In this document: in pieces, positions 1-8,932 of the stretch
Layout: the number at the start of each line of letters is the position of its first letter
Position numbering within the stretch: position 1 is the stretch's first letter
NCBI GenBank assembly: GCA_016721385.1
Contig: JADKIE010000002.1
Location: 248,001-312,000, forward strand
DNA length: 64,000 nucleotides
Direction of reading: 5' to 3'
From: Chitinophagaceae bacterium
GTDB taxonomy: Bacteria > Bacteroidota > Bacteroidia > Chitinophagales > Chitinophagaceae
The notes under the pieces: generated by a model
Databases searched by the model: none
Told to the model about the DNA's origin: nothing
What the model saw: only the letters and a program-made list of their open reading frames with translations
Translations under genes and position numbers: made by a program

Positions 1-663
1 TACAGGTTCAAAATTATTCTGCAAAGCCAATTCAATTTCTTTTGGAGTAAAATCACCTTCGGGACCAATAAGAATTAGTTTAGAGGTTGAGGAATTTAGA
101 AGTTTAGAAGTTAGAGGCTGCTTTTTTTCTTCATTTTCGCAATGGGCAATAAATTTTGTGGTATCTGTAAATTTTTGATTAACAAAATTATCAAAGCTTT
201 GTGGTGCTTGTAATACAGGCAACCAACATTGCTGGCTTTGCAGCATGGCACTTATTAAAATACTATTTAATCGTTCAAATTTAAAAGCTGCTTTTTCGGT
301 GCGTTCACATATTAACGGAATAATTTGGGTAATCCCTATTTCAGTTGCTTTTTCTAAAAACCATTCAAACCGGGTAGTGTTTTTTAGTAGTGAGATAGCA
401 ATAGTAATTTTGAATTTTGAATTTTGAATTTTTGAACCTTGCCTACCGGCAGGCAGGTGTTGAATTTGATTTACAATACATCGCTTTCTGTTATCATCAA
501 TTATTTCACATGTAAATAAACTTCCTTTACCATCTGTTAATTGTAAATGCTCACCATTTTTCATTCGCAATACTTGCACCATATGTTTACTGGTGTGTTC
601 ATCTAAAGTTATTTGTGTAGATGAAGGGTAAATATCTTCTTTGTAAAAAAATGGTAATGACAT
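1..663 (-). CDS. rsmE: 16S rRNA (uracil-1498-N3)-methyltransferase RsmE, cut by window edge
   Basis: RsmE methylates N3 of U1498 in helix 44 of 16S rRNA using S-adenosylmethionine. The reading frame runs from an ATG at 663 to the window edge (221 codons visible, stop outside). The N-terminal PUA-like half includes HMVQVLRMKNGE. The SPOUT half includes FLEKATEIGITQIIPLICERTE and the knot signature IGPEGDFTPKEIELA. Between the two halves, about residues 68-86, lies a low-complexity stretch containing HLPAGRQG; it is encoded by a 7-bp tandem repeat and a palindrome and falls in the inter-domain linker, where length changes should be tolerated. The gene is just downstream of dnaB on the same strand. 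The family call is firm; the idea that the linker is a repeat insertion is inference. Confidence 0.9.
   Translation of the reverse strand, partial: MSLPFFYKEDIYPSSTQITLDEHTSKHMVQVLRMKNGEHLQLTDGKGSLFTCEIIDDNRKRCIVNQIQHLPAGRQGSKIQNSKFKITIAISLLKNTTRFEWFLEKATEIGITQIIPLICERTEKAAFKFERLNSILISAMLQSQQCWLPVLQAPQSFDNFVNQKFTDTTKFIAHCENEEKKQPLTSKLLNSSTSKLILIGPEGDFTPKEIELALQNNFEPV
406..456. repeat. Heptanucleotide tandem repeat plus palindrome inside rsmE
   Basis: AATTTTG occurs three times in tandem (406-426), followed by a near copy with one extra T (427-434). It directly abuts the palindrome TGCCTACCGGCAGGCA (441-456 with one flanking base), which in rsmE mRNA can fold with a single G-U pair. The whole block is translated in the rsmE linker, giving LPAGRQG. 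Confidence 0.75.
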
Positions 664-750
664 AATTAAAAATGGAATGAAAAATCAAATTTAATTCTTC
701 ATTCCAAATAAAGTAGATTATCAATAAATATTCTTCGCTTTCACCTTCGA

Positions 751-780
751 GTTCCCTCTCCTTCGGAGAGGGGTTGGGGT
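751..780. repeat. Palindromic repeat between dnaB and rsmE
   Basis: CCCTCTCC (754-761) and GGAGAGGG (65-72 of the same block, 765-772) form an 8-bp stem with a TTC loop, followed by GTTGGGGTGAG. A degenerate copy of the same pattern lies inside the restriction gene at 43201-43236, so this is a dispersed repeat family. It could also act as a weak terminator for dnaB. Confidence 0.65.
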
Positions 781-786
781 GAGTCT

Positions 787-2361
787 TTAAAATGGTGCAT
801 CATCATCAAACTCTCCATCATTCATTTTACTGCCTTTTTGTATGTACAGTTTTGCATCGTTTCCTCCGCCGCCATCAAGCCCGGCAACAGGCTTCCAATT
901 GCCGCCCTGTGGTAAACCCGGGTTAAAATCACCGCCACCGCTTTCATCTTCAATAAATTTTTGAATATGCAGCAAGGCTTTTAATTTAACGGTATCTAAA
1001 CTACCATTTCTGTGCTTGGCAATTTTTACATACGTTTCGCCTTTGTTGCTTTCGCCAAATTCGTTGGCAGTAATATCGTAATACTCTGGCCTGTAAAGGA
1101 ACATAACCATATCGGCATCTTGCTCAATTGCACCCGATTCTCTTAAATCGCTCAACTGCGGAATTTTAGCGCCCTCTTTTCTTTTTTCTACTTCCCTGCT
1201 CAATTGTGATAATGCAATTATGGGCACTTGCAATTCTTTTGCTAGGCCTTTTAAATCACGGGATATTCTGCTAATTTCTTGTTCTCTGTTTCCGTTTCTG
1301 TTTTCGCCGGCACCACTCATTAATTGCAGGTAGTCAATTATAATTAATCCTACATTATGTTTGTTTTTTAACCTTCGGCATTTTGCTCTTAATTCAAAAA
1401 TATTTAATGCCGCAGTATCATCAATAAAAATAGGCGCTTTACTCAATCTTTCTATCCCTTTTTTATACAATTGCTTCATCTCATGCTCTTCTAATTTTCC
1501 TCTGGCAATTTTTTCTAACCATATTTCACTTTCGGCGCTTAAAATACGTTGCACCAACTGGCTGCTGCTCATCTCTAAACTAAAAAAGCCAACTGCTGTG
1601 GGTTTGTGTGCATCTAATGCTGCACTACGGGCAAGGTTAAGTGCAAAGGCAGTTTTACCTACCGATGGTCTTGCGGCTAAAACAATTAAATCGGTTTGTT
1701 GCCAACCATACGTAATTCTATCAAGGCTTGGAAAACCGGTAGGCACACCTGTTATATCCTCTTGCCTGTTACGCATATCTTCAATACGCTGTATGGTTTT
1801 TACCAATACGGTATCTATGCTATCAAAATTTTTACGTAAATGGCTGTTGGTAATTTCAAAAAGTTTTCCTTCGGCTTCATCTAGCATATCAAATACATCG
1901 GTACTATCTTCGTAAGCATCGCCAATTATTTCGCCGCTAATGCGTATTAACTCCCGTTGTATAAATTTTTGCAAAACAATTCTGCTATGTGCATCAATAT
2001 TGGCGCTTGATACAACTGCGTTGGTAAGTTTAGAAACATAATATGCTCCACCAACCAAATCCAACTCTTCCCTAAACTTTAATTCCTCTACCACAGTAAG
2101 CATATCAATGGGCAAACTTTTTATTGCCAACCCCTGCATGGCTCTGTAAATTTTTTGGTTGGCATCGCTGTAAAAACATTCGGGCTTTAAAATTTCCACA
2201 ACCGTATCAAAAGCACTTTTTTCAAGCATTATAGCACCTAATACGGCTTCTTCTAATTCTTTGGCCTGTGGTGGTACTTTACCATACATCATGGTATTTA
2301 AATCCAACGGCGATTTTCTTCTGCCCGTTTTTCTGTCTTTATTTAGATTAGTTAATTCCAT
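787..2361 (-). CDS. dnaB: Replicative DNA helicase DnaB
   Basis: Hexameric 5'-3' helicase that unwinds DNA at the replication fork. The 524-residue protein has the family's usual size. An N-terminal DnaB domain (from about residue 30, QAKELEEAVLGAIML) is followed by the RecA-like helicase domain. Walker A is AARPSVGKTAF near residue 230, then FSLEMSSSQLVQRIL, Walker B GLIIIDYLQLM, and the arginine-rich QLSREVEKR and LSDLRESGAIEQDADMVMFLYRPEYY motifs. The C-terminus is acidic and Gly-rich (DGEFDDDAPF), which is usual in Bacteroidota. The ATG at 2361 is preceded by an AT-rich leader. No intein or frame break. Confidence 0.97.
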   Translation of the reverse strand: MELTNLNKDRKTGRRKSPLDLNTMMYGKVPPQAKELEEAVLGAIMLEKSAFDTVVEILKPECFYSDANQKIYRAMQGLAIKSLPIDMLTVVEELKFREELDLVGGAYYVSKLTNAVVSSANIDAHSRIVLQKFIQRELIRISGEIIGDAYEDSTDVFDMLDEAEGKLFEITNSHLRKNFDSIDTVLVKTIQRIEDMRNRQEDITGVPTGFPSLDRITYGWQQTDLIVLAARPSVGKTAFALNLARSAALDAHKPTAVGFFSLEMSSSQLVQRILSAESEIWLEKIARGKLEEHEMKQLYKKGIERLSKAPIFIDDTAALNIFELRAKCRRLKNKHNVGLIIIDYLQLMSGAGENRNGNREQEISRISRDLKGLAKELQVPIIALSQLSREVEKRKEGAKIPQLSDLRESGAIEQDADMVMFLYRPEYYDITANEFGESNKGETYVKIAKHRNGSLDTVKLKALLHIQKFIEDESGGGDFNPGLPQGGNWKPVAGLDGGGGNDAKLYIQKGSKMNDGEFDDDAPF

Positions 2362-2669
2362 TGTTAATTACGTTGCTTGGTTTGGTTTTGCAAAAAAATT
2401 GCAGAGCGGCTAAGATAAATGCAATTCAACATAAAATCCACCATCTTTTTTATTCACACTCTCAATTTACGCTATTTTTTAGTGCTTTTCCACAGTATTT
2501 TCACCTGAAAACACAGTTATCAACCACCTATTAACAGATAATCCACTTTAAAAAATTCAGCAAAATAAAGCTATTCTTTCGCTTTGTTAACAATTTGATA
2601 ATACCAAATTTTCTTTTTCTGCACGGCTAATAAATGCAAGATCGAGGCGGTAAACAAATAAGCCAAAAT
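2362..2669. other. Intergenic region upstream of dnaB with weak DnaA-box-like sites
   Basis: AT-rich gap between the lysyl-oxidase gene and dnaB. It holds TTTTCCACA (2486-2494, one mismatch to TTATCCACA), TTATCAACC (2517-2525, two mismatches) and TAATCCACT (2539-2547, two mismatches) on the plus strand within 62 bp. These could bind DnaA, or be chance in AT-rich DNA. I see no clear promoter or terminator. Confidence 0.3.
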
Positions 2670-4020
2670 TTACTGTTTTTGAAGAAATATTTTTTTCTCA
2701 AATAAGTTGTTTGAAGATTTACTCTCTTTATATAAGTGCAATGGATCTACCTCTATTTGTAAATAATACCAACCCATAGGTAAATTTTTGGGTAACTGTA
2801 TTGCTTGTCCTTCATATAACATGCCATAGGTATCATACCCACCTACCGAAATGCCCTGGCTTTGGCTATGGCAGTCTGTATAACTACCTAAGCCATAGTT
2901 TTTTAGGTTTTGTACATTATAACCCACATTATTAATTTTACATAAATTATCATTCTCAAGACAAATGCCCGTATCAAATAAACAATAACTTACTTTATTG
3001 CTTTTACCTATTATTTTTTGTACTACACGTTTTTTTGTTCTTATTTTTTTTACAATTCGTAATTCTATCCAATTATCTACATGATAGTGTCGATGACCAG
3101 GCTTTTCATCAAAATATAAAGTACCAGCTTCTTTATAAATTTTTACCAATTTCCCATTTACTTTTTTGTAGATGACTTGCAATATTGTTTGCCTTGCAAG
3201 TTCATTATTAGTACATCTTGTCCCACTATCTACTAATGTATTACCACAATACCATTTTCCAGAGCCCTTGATTTCCATAGGTCCTTCGCCTATGTTAGCT
3301 ATTGAAGCCGCTACCCTTACTTGGCCTGGGTATTGTAAATCATTATAGCTATACTCTTGTAATTGATTTACTGAAAAGCTTGGTAAAATAACTAAATCGG
3401 GTAATAGTAAAGAATCTTTTTGTGGGTAAGAGCACTGGCATGCATTTGCATTATTAACAGTACAACTGCTTGTAGTGTTAAACACTGGATTTTTTCCAAA
3501 TTTTAACGATACACTATTTAATTTACCAATATTTTCTTTATGCAAATCTTCAATAATAAGATACCAAAAGCCATTTGGGCTTTGGCCGTTATTTATATAC
3601 TCCATTCGGCTATCTGGTGTATACTCGCCAACAAATGGGGCTTTAGCTTCATGTATATAACCGCTAAATCCTTTGGGGGTAAAGCATGTATTTTGATAAT
3701 CTTGGCCATTATTGCCCCCATTTCTATTGGTAAGCCAAATAGTGGTGCCATCCGGCGACATTAATTGAATTTTAAGATCTGAAATTTTAGTATGATTAAT
3801 ATTGATACAAACAGATAGTAAGCCAAAACTAGTATCCATTTTTTGATTTGTTAATCCAACGACTTCTATGGGAAAAATATCTCTATTAAATTCTTCGTTA
3901 AAATCATTAATAACACCTCCATTTGCATAAAAGTTTGTGCTTGGCATACATAACTGCCAAATAAAAAATAAAAGCCATTGATAAAATACCAATGGCCTTT
4001 GGAAAACTTAGTTTATTCAT
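2670..4020 (-). CDS. Secreted P-domain / lysyl-oxidase-like protein
   Basis: Two domains. Residues about 40-165 resemble the proprotein-convertase P (P/Homo B) beta-sandwich (ISDLKIQLMSPDGTTIWL, ending GFWYLIIEDLHKENIGKLNSVSLKFG). Residues about 195-440 match lysyl oxidase, which oxidatively deaminates peptidyl lysine with copper and a lysine tyrosylquinone cofactor. Counting from a TTG at 3992, HRHYH at 300-304 is the copper HxHxH. Lys333 (in NKVSYCLFD) and Tyr389 (in GYDTYG) match the lysine and tyrosine that crosslink into LTQ in human LOX. The C-terminal MGWYYLQIEVDP...SNNLFEKKI also matches. An ATG at 4020, 1 nt after the adhesin stop, opens a better signal peptide (MNKLSFPKA) in another frame; a 1-nt shift near 3993 would join them. 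So the start is TTG 3992, or ATG 4020 with a frameshift. Probably cotranscribed with the adhesin. Confidence 0.82.
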
Positions 4021-4021
4021 T

Positions 4022-5618
4022 TTATAAAACAAGTATTTTAAACTTCTTAAATTCTGCTCCGTTAATTACTTCTACAAGTATATTACCCTTAATATTAGGG
4101 ATTAAATCTACCACATAGTTTTTTAAACCTTCTACCCTTTTAGTTAATAACAATCTTCCATCAATGCTAAAAATATTTATAATAGTTTGCTTTGTTGATT
4201 TTACAGCTACATAAATAGTATTTTTATTTACAGGGTTTGGGTAGGCTTTTATTGAATTAGAATTGTTATCTAAAGTTAACACATTTGAATATTTAAGAGA
4301 ACCATCTTTTTGAAAAATTCCCATTCTATAAAATACTCTTCCTTCATATTTTTTTAATGGGTTGGATAAGTATGTTATTAATCCCTTCTTATTATCCACA
4401 ATAGTTTCAAAAGTAGTATAATTTATACCATCAAAACTTTCTTGCAATACAAACTTGTTTTGTTCTAAATCTGTTTCTACAATCCACCTTAGTCTACTAT
4501 CTGCTCCTTGTTTTACAAAATCAAAACCTATTAATTTAAGATTCAATATTAACGAACAATCAATAGTATAATTAGTGCCTGCAACACAGCCTGGGTTTGC
4601 ATTTGCATCAAAGCCATGGCCAGCTGTATTTACATCGCAAAACTTCATACCTGTACCTGCGAAACATGCCCCCGAGTTTGATATTGTACTAGTTCCATTT
4701 GTCACTATTACTCTACCATTTGTACCAGCCATATTGTTTGATGGGTTTGAAGTAATATTCAAATTGCCATTATTAATTTGTATAATTCCATCATTTAATG
4801 TATACCCTTGAAATGTAGTATTACCATTAAAAACTACAATACCTGTTGAGTAGTTTTTAAAACCAAATCCGGCTCCTTTATCCCCTACTGTAAATGTATT
4901 TGGTGAAACAGTACCTAAGCCCCTTACTTTTCCATAATTTTTAAAATCACCATGATTATTCAAAGTGCCTTGTATTGTAATTTCTCCACCCACATTGTTT
5001 GTAATATTAGATTCTGCATTTTCTAAATTTTTGAAATTTATGGTGCCGCTGTTTACCAAAATTGCATTTTGCTGGTTAAATTGAACAAGGCTTGGTGATG
5101 TAGCATTAATAACACCCCCAGTTAAATTGTTTATTGTTTATTGTTTTTTCTTGCCCGCCATTGCCCTGTACTGTAAATTGAGATGTAGTTGTAAAGTTTA
5201 CTGTCCCACTATTATTTAGGGTAAATTTACCATTGCCAGAAAAATCCGTTCGACCATAATTGAACGTTCCGCCACTCATAACGTTAAAAGTAATATTACT
5301 ATTAAAATTAGCATTGTTAAGAGTGAGAGTTCCGTAAACATCAATTATAGGAGCATTACTAAAATTTTGCCCATCTGCATTCCAAACAACACCTGATGCC
5401 ACACATACTCTAGGATTAGCACCATTGTAATTAATATTTAAACCAGTGGCATTCCCTGTAATACACAATTTTTCGGCAGCAGCTAAATTAAAACTTGTTC
5501 CTCCGCTACCATTGTAAGTGTAAGTACAACCCATACATTGAGCAATACTATAATTTGTAGGTAAAATCATTAAAACAGTTGCAAAAAGTTTACTACAAAA
5601 AAGTAATAGGTTTTTCAT
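4022..5618 (-). CDS. Secreted adhesin-like T9SS cargo, frame broken by a 7-bp duplication
   Basis: The ATG at 5618 starts a signal peptide (MKNLLLFCSKLFATVLMI, cleavage after SIAQ). Then come short Asn/Gly/Thr-rich repeats such as NSGTINFKN, NNVGGEITIQG and LNNHGDFKNYGKV, of the kind that build beta-helix surface proteins. A domain with NLKLIGFDFVKQGADSRLRWIVETDLEQNKFVLQES leads to a type A sorting domain (IKAYPNPVNKNTIYVAV...FKKFKILVL), so export by T9SS is expected. The frame closes at 5106, while the next frame continues smoothly (TINNLTGGVINATSPS) if one copy of a tandem TTGTTTA at 5127-5140 is removed. Either a slipped-strand mutation, a phase-variable switch, or an assembly error. No specific function can be given. 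Confidence 0.75.
5127..5147. repeat. Tandem 7-bp repeat causing the adhesin frameshift
   Basis: TTGTTTA occurs twice (5127-5133, 5134-5140), followed by TTGTTTT. One unit fewer restores a single open frame through 4022-5618; two units give the stop at 5106-5108. Confidence 0.85.
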
Positions 5619-5708
5619 GTATTTTTTTAATAAGATTATTAAATAAAAAAAAAGGTTGCACATTGGGTTAATTACTACTGCATAATAATAATAACCTTAA
5701 TTTGCCTG

Positions 5709-5716
5709 CAAAGTTA
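5709..5716 (-). promoter_or_regulatory. Possible -7 element for the adhesin/lysyl-oxidase operon
   Basis: On the minus strand the site reads TAACTTTG, matching the Bacteroidota TAnnTTTG element, about 90 bp upstream of the ATG at 5618. No good TTTG -33 box at the usual spacing, so support is weak. Confidence 0.35.
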
Positions 5717-5771
5717 CTCAAAGTAATTAAGGATTTGAATAAAAGTATAAAAACATTCTTTCGCAAATGTG

Positions 5772-5779
5772 TATTTTTG
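5772..5779 (+). promoter_or_regulatory. Possible -7 element for pheT
   Basis: TATTTTTG matches TAnnTTTG, 61 bp upstream of the pheT ATG. No TTTG -33 box at 19 bp spacing was found. Confidence 0.4.
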
Positions 5780-5839
5780 CAACATAAATAACTTTATTTT
5801 CCGTTTTTCCCTTTTTTGAATTATAAACTAATATATTAA

Positions 5840-8253
5840 ATGACATTAAGTTACAACTGGCTGAGTGAATATCTCCCTGAACAAATAGAACCTGAAAAAT
5901 TGAGTAAAATTTTGACTGCTATTGGTTTAGAGGTAGAAAGTATGGACGCTTTTGAGGAAGTTAAAGGTGGTTTACAAGGCTTAGTAATTGGCGAAGTTTT
6001 AGAATGTGAAAAGCATCCGGATGCTGATAAATTAAGTTTAACAAAAGTAAATATTGGAAGTGGTGATTTATTGCAAATAGTTTGCGGTGCTCCAAATGTA
6101 GCTGTTGGGCAAAAAGTAGTGGTAGCCACAATTGGTACTACCATTTACCCAACCAATGGCGAACCGCTTACCATGAAAAAAGCAAAAATACGTGGTAGCG
6201 AAAGCTACGGAATGATTTGTGCCGAAGATGAAATTGGAATGAGTGATAACCATGCAGGAATTTTAGTTTTACCAAACGATGCTATTGTGGGTACTACTGC
6301 AACAGATTATTTTAAACCTTACAATGATACTGTTTTTGAAATTGGCTTAACGCCTAACCGGATGGATGCTATGAGCCATTTGGGCGTAGCTAAAGATGTT
6401 TGTGCATATTTAAGCCATCATACCAAAAAAGATACACATGTAAAATCGCCTTTTAAAAATAATTTTAAAGTAGACCATCAAGGTTTGCAAATGGATGTAT
6501 TGGTAGAAAATACAGATGCTTGCCCTCGTTACGCAGGCGTAAGCATACAAGGCGTAACTATTGCAGAAAGCCCAAAATGGTTGCAACAAAAATTAAAAGC
6601 CATTGGTGTAAGGCCCATTAATAATATTGTAGACATTACCAATTATATTTTACATGAAACCGGCCAGCCTTTACATGCTTTTGATGCCGATATAATTGAG
6701 GCCAAAAAAGTAATTATAAAAAATGTAACCGAAGGCACACCTTTTATTTCCTTAGATGAAAAAGAAAGAAAGGTAAGTGAAAATGATTTAATGATTTGTG
6801 ATGGTAACGGAACGCCAATGTGTATTGGCGGTGTTTTTGGTGGATTAACAAGCGGTGTAAAACCATCTACTAAAAATATTTTTTTAGAGAGTGCATGGTT
6901 TAATCCAGCCTCTATAAGAAAATCATCTTTACACCATGGGTTACGTACAGATGCTGCTACTCGTTTTGAAAAAGGTGTAGATATCAGCAACACGGTAAAT
7001 GTTTTAAAAAGAGCTGCCATGCTTATTAAAGAAATTGCTGGTGGCGAAATTGCAAGCGATATTACAGATGTTTATTCTAACCCTAAAGAAAAAACAGAGA
7101 TAGCACTAAAATATCATTACCTGAAAAAATTGAGTGGAAAAAATTACCATGGCGATACAGTAAAAGATATTTTAAGCAGCCTTGGTTTTGAAATTATTAA
7201 AGAAGGCATGGATGAACTTTGGGTAAAAGTGCCTTTTAGTAAACCCGATGTAACTATCCCTGCCGATTTGGTTGAAGAAATAATGCGTATTGATGGATTG
7301 GATAATGTAGAAATTCCACAGTTTATAACCATAGCTCCTTCTGTTGAAACATTGGCTCATCAAGCGGCTTATCAAGAAAAAGTAAGTAACTATTTAGTTG
7401 GCTTGGGTTTTAACGAAATATTTACCAATAGCATTACCAACAGTGCTTATTTTGATGATACTACATTGCAATCCACAGTAAAAATGATGAATAACCTTAG
7501 TGCAGAGCTGGATGTACTAAGGCCATCCATGTTGCAAACAGGTTTGCAAACTATTGCACACAACATCAACAGGAAAAATACAGATGTTAAATTTTATGAG
7601 TTTGGCAAAACCTATTCCACAACCGAAGTAGGTAAGTATGCAGAAGCTAATCATCTTTGTTTATACATTACAGGTAATAAAATAGCAGATAGTTGGAATA
7701 CTAAAGTTTCCAAAATGGATATTTATTTTGCGAAAGGCGTAGTACAACAAATTTTAAACATTGTAGGATTAAGGGATTGTACAATTACCATTGAGAACCA
7801 TATCATCTTACTAAAAAAAGGAAATGATATAGTAGCCGAGGTAAAAGAAGTAGAAAAGTAGAGGCTGCCAAAATGGATATTAAACAACCTGTTTTTTATG
7901 CCGATATGAATTGGGATAAAGTAATACAATTAACAAAAAAGCAAAAATTAACATACACCGAAATATCAAAATACCCTACAGTACAACGAGATTTAGCTGT
8001 TGTTGTAGATAAAAGCCTAACTTATCAGCAAATTGAACAAACAACATACGCAGCAAAAGTTAATAAATTAAAAAGCGTAAACTTGTTTGATATTTTTGAA
8101 AGCGAAAAATTAGGTGCAGGCAAAAAAAGCATGGCTGTAAGTTTTACTTTTTTAGATGAAGAAAAAACATTGACCGATAAGGAAATTGATGGCATGATGA
8201 GCAAAATAATTTCATCTTACGAAAAAGAATTAGGAGCAGAAATACGAAAATAA
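5840..8253 (+). CDS. pheT: Phenylalanine-tRNA ligase beta subunit, split by a frameshift
   Basis: PheT partners PheS in the heterotetramer that charges tRNA-Phe. From the ATG at 5840 the N-terminal tRNA-binding (EMAP-like) domain has GLVIGEVLECEKHPDADKLSL and the B3/B4 editing region follows (PRYAGVSIQGV, RPINNIVDITNYILHETGQPLHAFD, FLESAWFNPASIR). The B5 domain and catalytic-like core continue to about 7850. A TAG at 7859-7861 ends the frame. The C-terminal anticodon-binding (FDX-ACB) domain continues in another frame from ATG 7873 (MDIKQPVFYADMNW) to 8253. A+1 base in the run GAAAAG near 7855 would restore one 804-residue protein, the normal size. Alternatively the FDX-ACB domain could be made separately by reinitiation (AGAGG precedes the ATG). 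A sequence error is more likely, as the gene is essential. Confidence 0.9.
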
Positions 8254-8254
8254 T

Positions 8255-8542
8255 TTGCAAGAACTGGAACAACATATTAACCGAATTAACCAAAAGCTTC
8301 AGCAATTGCTTAAGAAATACGAGCAATTGCAAGAAGATAATGAACGCCAGGGGAAACTCATTAAAGAATTACAACAACAAAAAGAAAGCAGTGGCGAACA
8401 AATACGTACTTTACAACAACAAGTAAATATATTAAAAGCTTCAACCGGCGATATGAACGAGGCGGATAAAAAGAATTTTGAAAAGCATATTAACCAATAC
8501 ATTAAAGAAATAGATAAGTGCATTACTTATTTAAGCGAATAA
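8255..8542 (+). CDS. Small coiled-coil protein between pheT and zapA
   Basis: A 95-residue protein that is almost wholly a predicted coiled coil: heptads such as INQKLQQLLKKYEQLQEDNERQGKLIKELQQQ and GEQIRTLQQQVNIL, rich in Gln, Glu, Lys and Leu, no signal peptide. It starts at a TTG one base after the pheT stop and ends 3 nt before zapA, so the three are almost surely cotranscribed. Its size, composition and position next to zapA suggest a ZapB-like or other divisome coiled-coil partner of ZapA. That role is inference from context; I do not recognise a named family. Confidence 0.75.
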   Translation: MQELEQHINRINQKLQQLLKKYEQLQEDNERQGKLIKELQQQKESSGEQIRTLQQQVNILKASTGDMNEADKKNFEKHINQYIKEIDKCITYLSE

Positions 8543-8545
8543 TAT

Positions 8546-8827
8546 ATGGCCGATTTAATACCTATAAATATTGTAATTGGCGATAGAACGTATCGTATAA
8601 AAACCCTTCCTAACGATGAAGAAGCAATACGTAAAACTCTAAAAACCATTAACGAAAAAATTGTGGAGTTTAAAACACAATTTGCCGGTAAGGATATGCA
8701 AGACTATATTGCAATGGTTTTAATTTGGTACGCTACACAAGCCGCATCTCAACCCAACGAACAACAGCATAAAGAATTTACAAAAGCACTTGAAGTTTTA
8801 GAACAGCAACTTACTAAGCATTTATAG
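8546..8827 (+). CDS. zapA: Cell division protein ZapA
   Basis: ZapA crosslinks FtsZ protofilaments at the Z-ring. The 93-residue protein has the typical ZapA N-terminus, MADLIPINIVIGDRTYRIKTL, with the expected beta strands, then the dimerising helix (EEAIRKTLKTINEKIVEF) and a C-terminal coiled coil (QEHKEFTKALEVLEQQL-like). The length is normal. It follows the coiled-coil gene by 3 nt. In many Bacteroidota zapA is followed closely by rny; here a PKD cargo and a PorP/SprF gene lie between them. Confidence 0.88.
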   Translation: MADLIPINIVIGDRTYRIKTLPNDEEAIRKTLKTINEKIVEFKTQFAGKDMQDYIAMVLIWYATQAASQPNEQQHKEFTKALEVLEQQLTKHL

Positions 8828-8932
8828 TTTATATACTACTCTAAGTAATACTTTCCCCCTTTTTCGGTTACAAGTTGCCTTATGGCACATTTTTTGTTAG
8901 TTTTATATATAAATCTAATAAAGCCAAGTACT

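Noticed and set aside
245..427. Short plus-strand frame opposite rsmE
   Set aside because: Antisense to conserved RsmE codons and ends in the heptanucleotide repeat.
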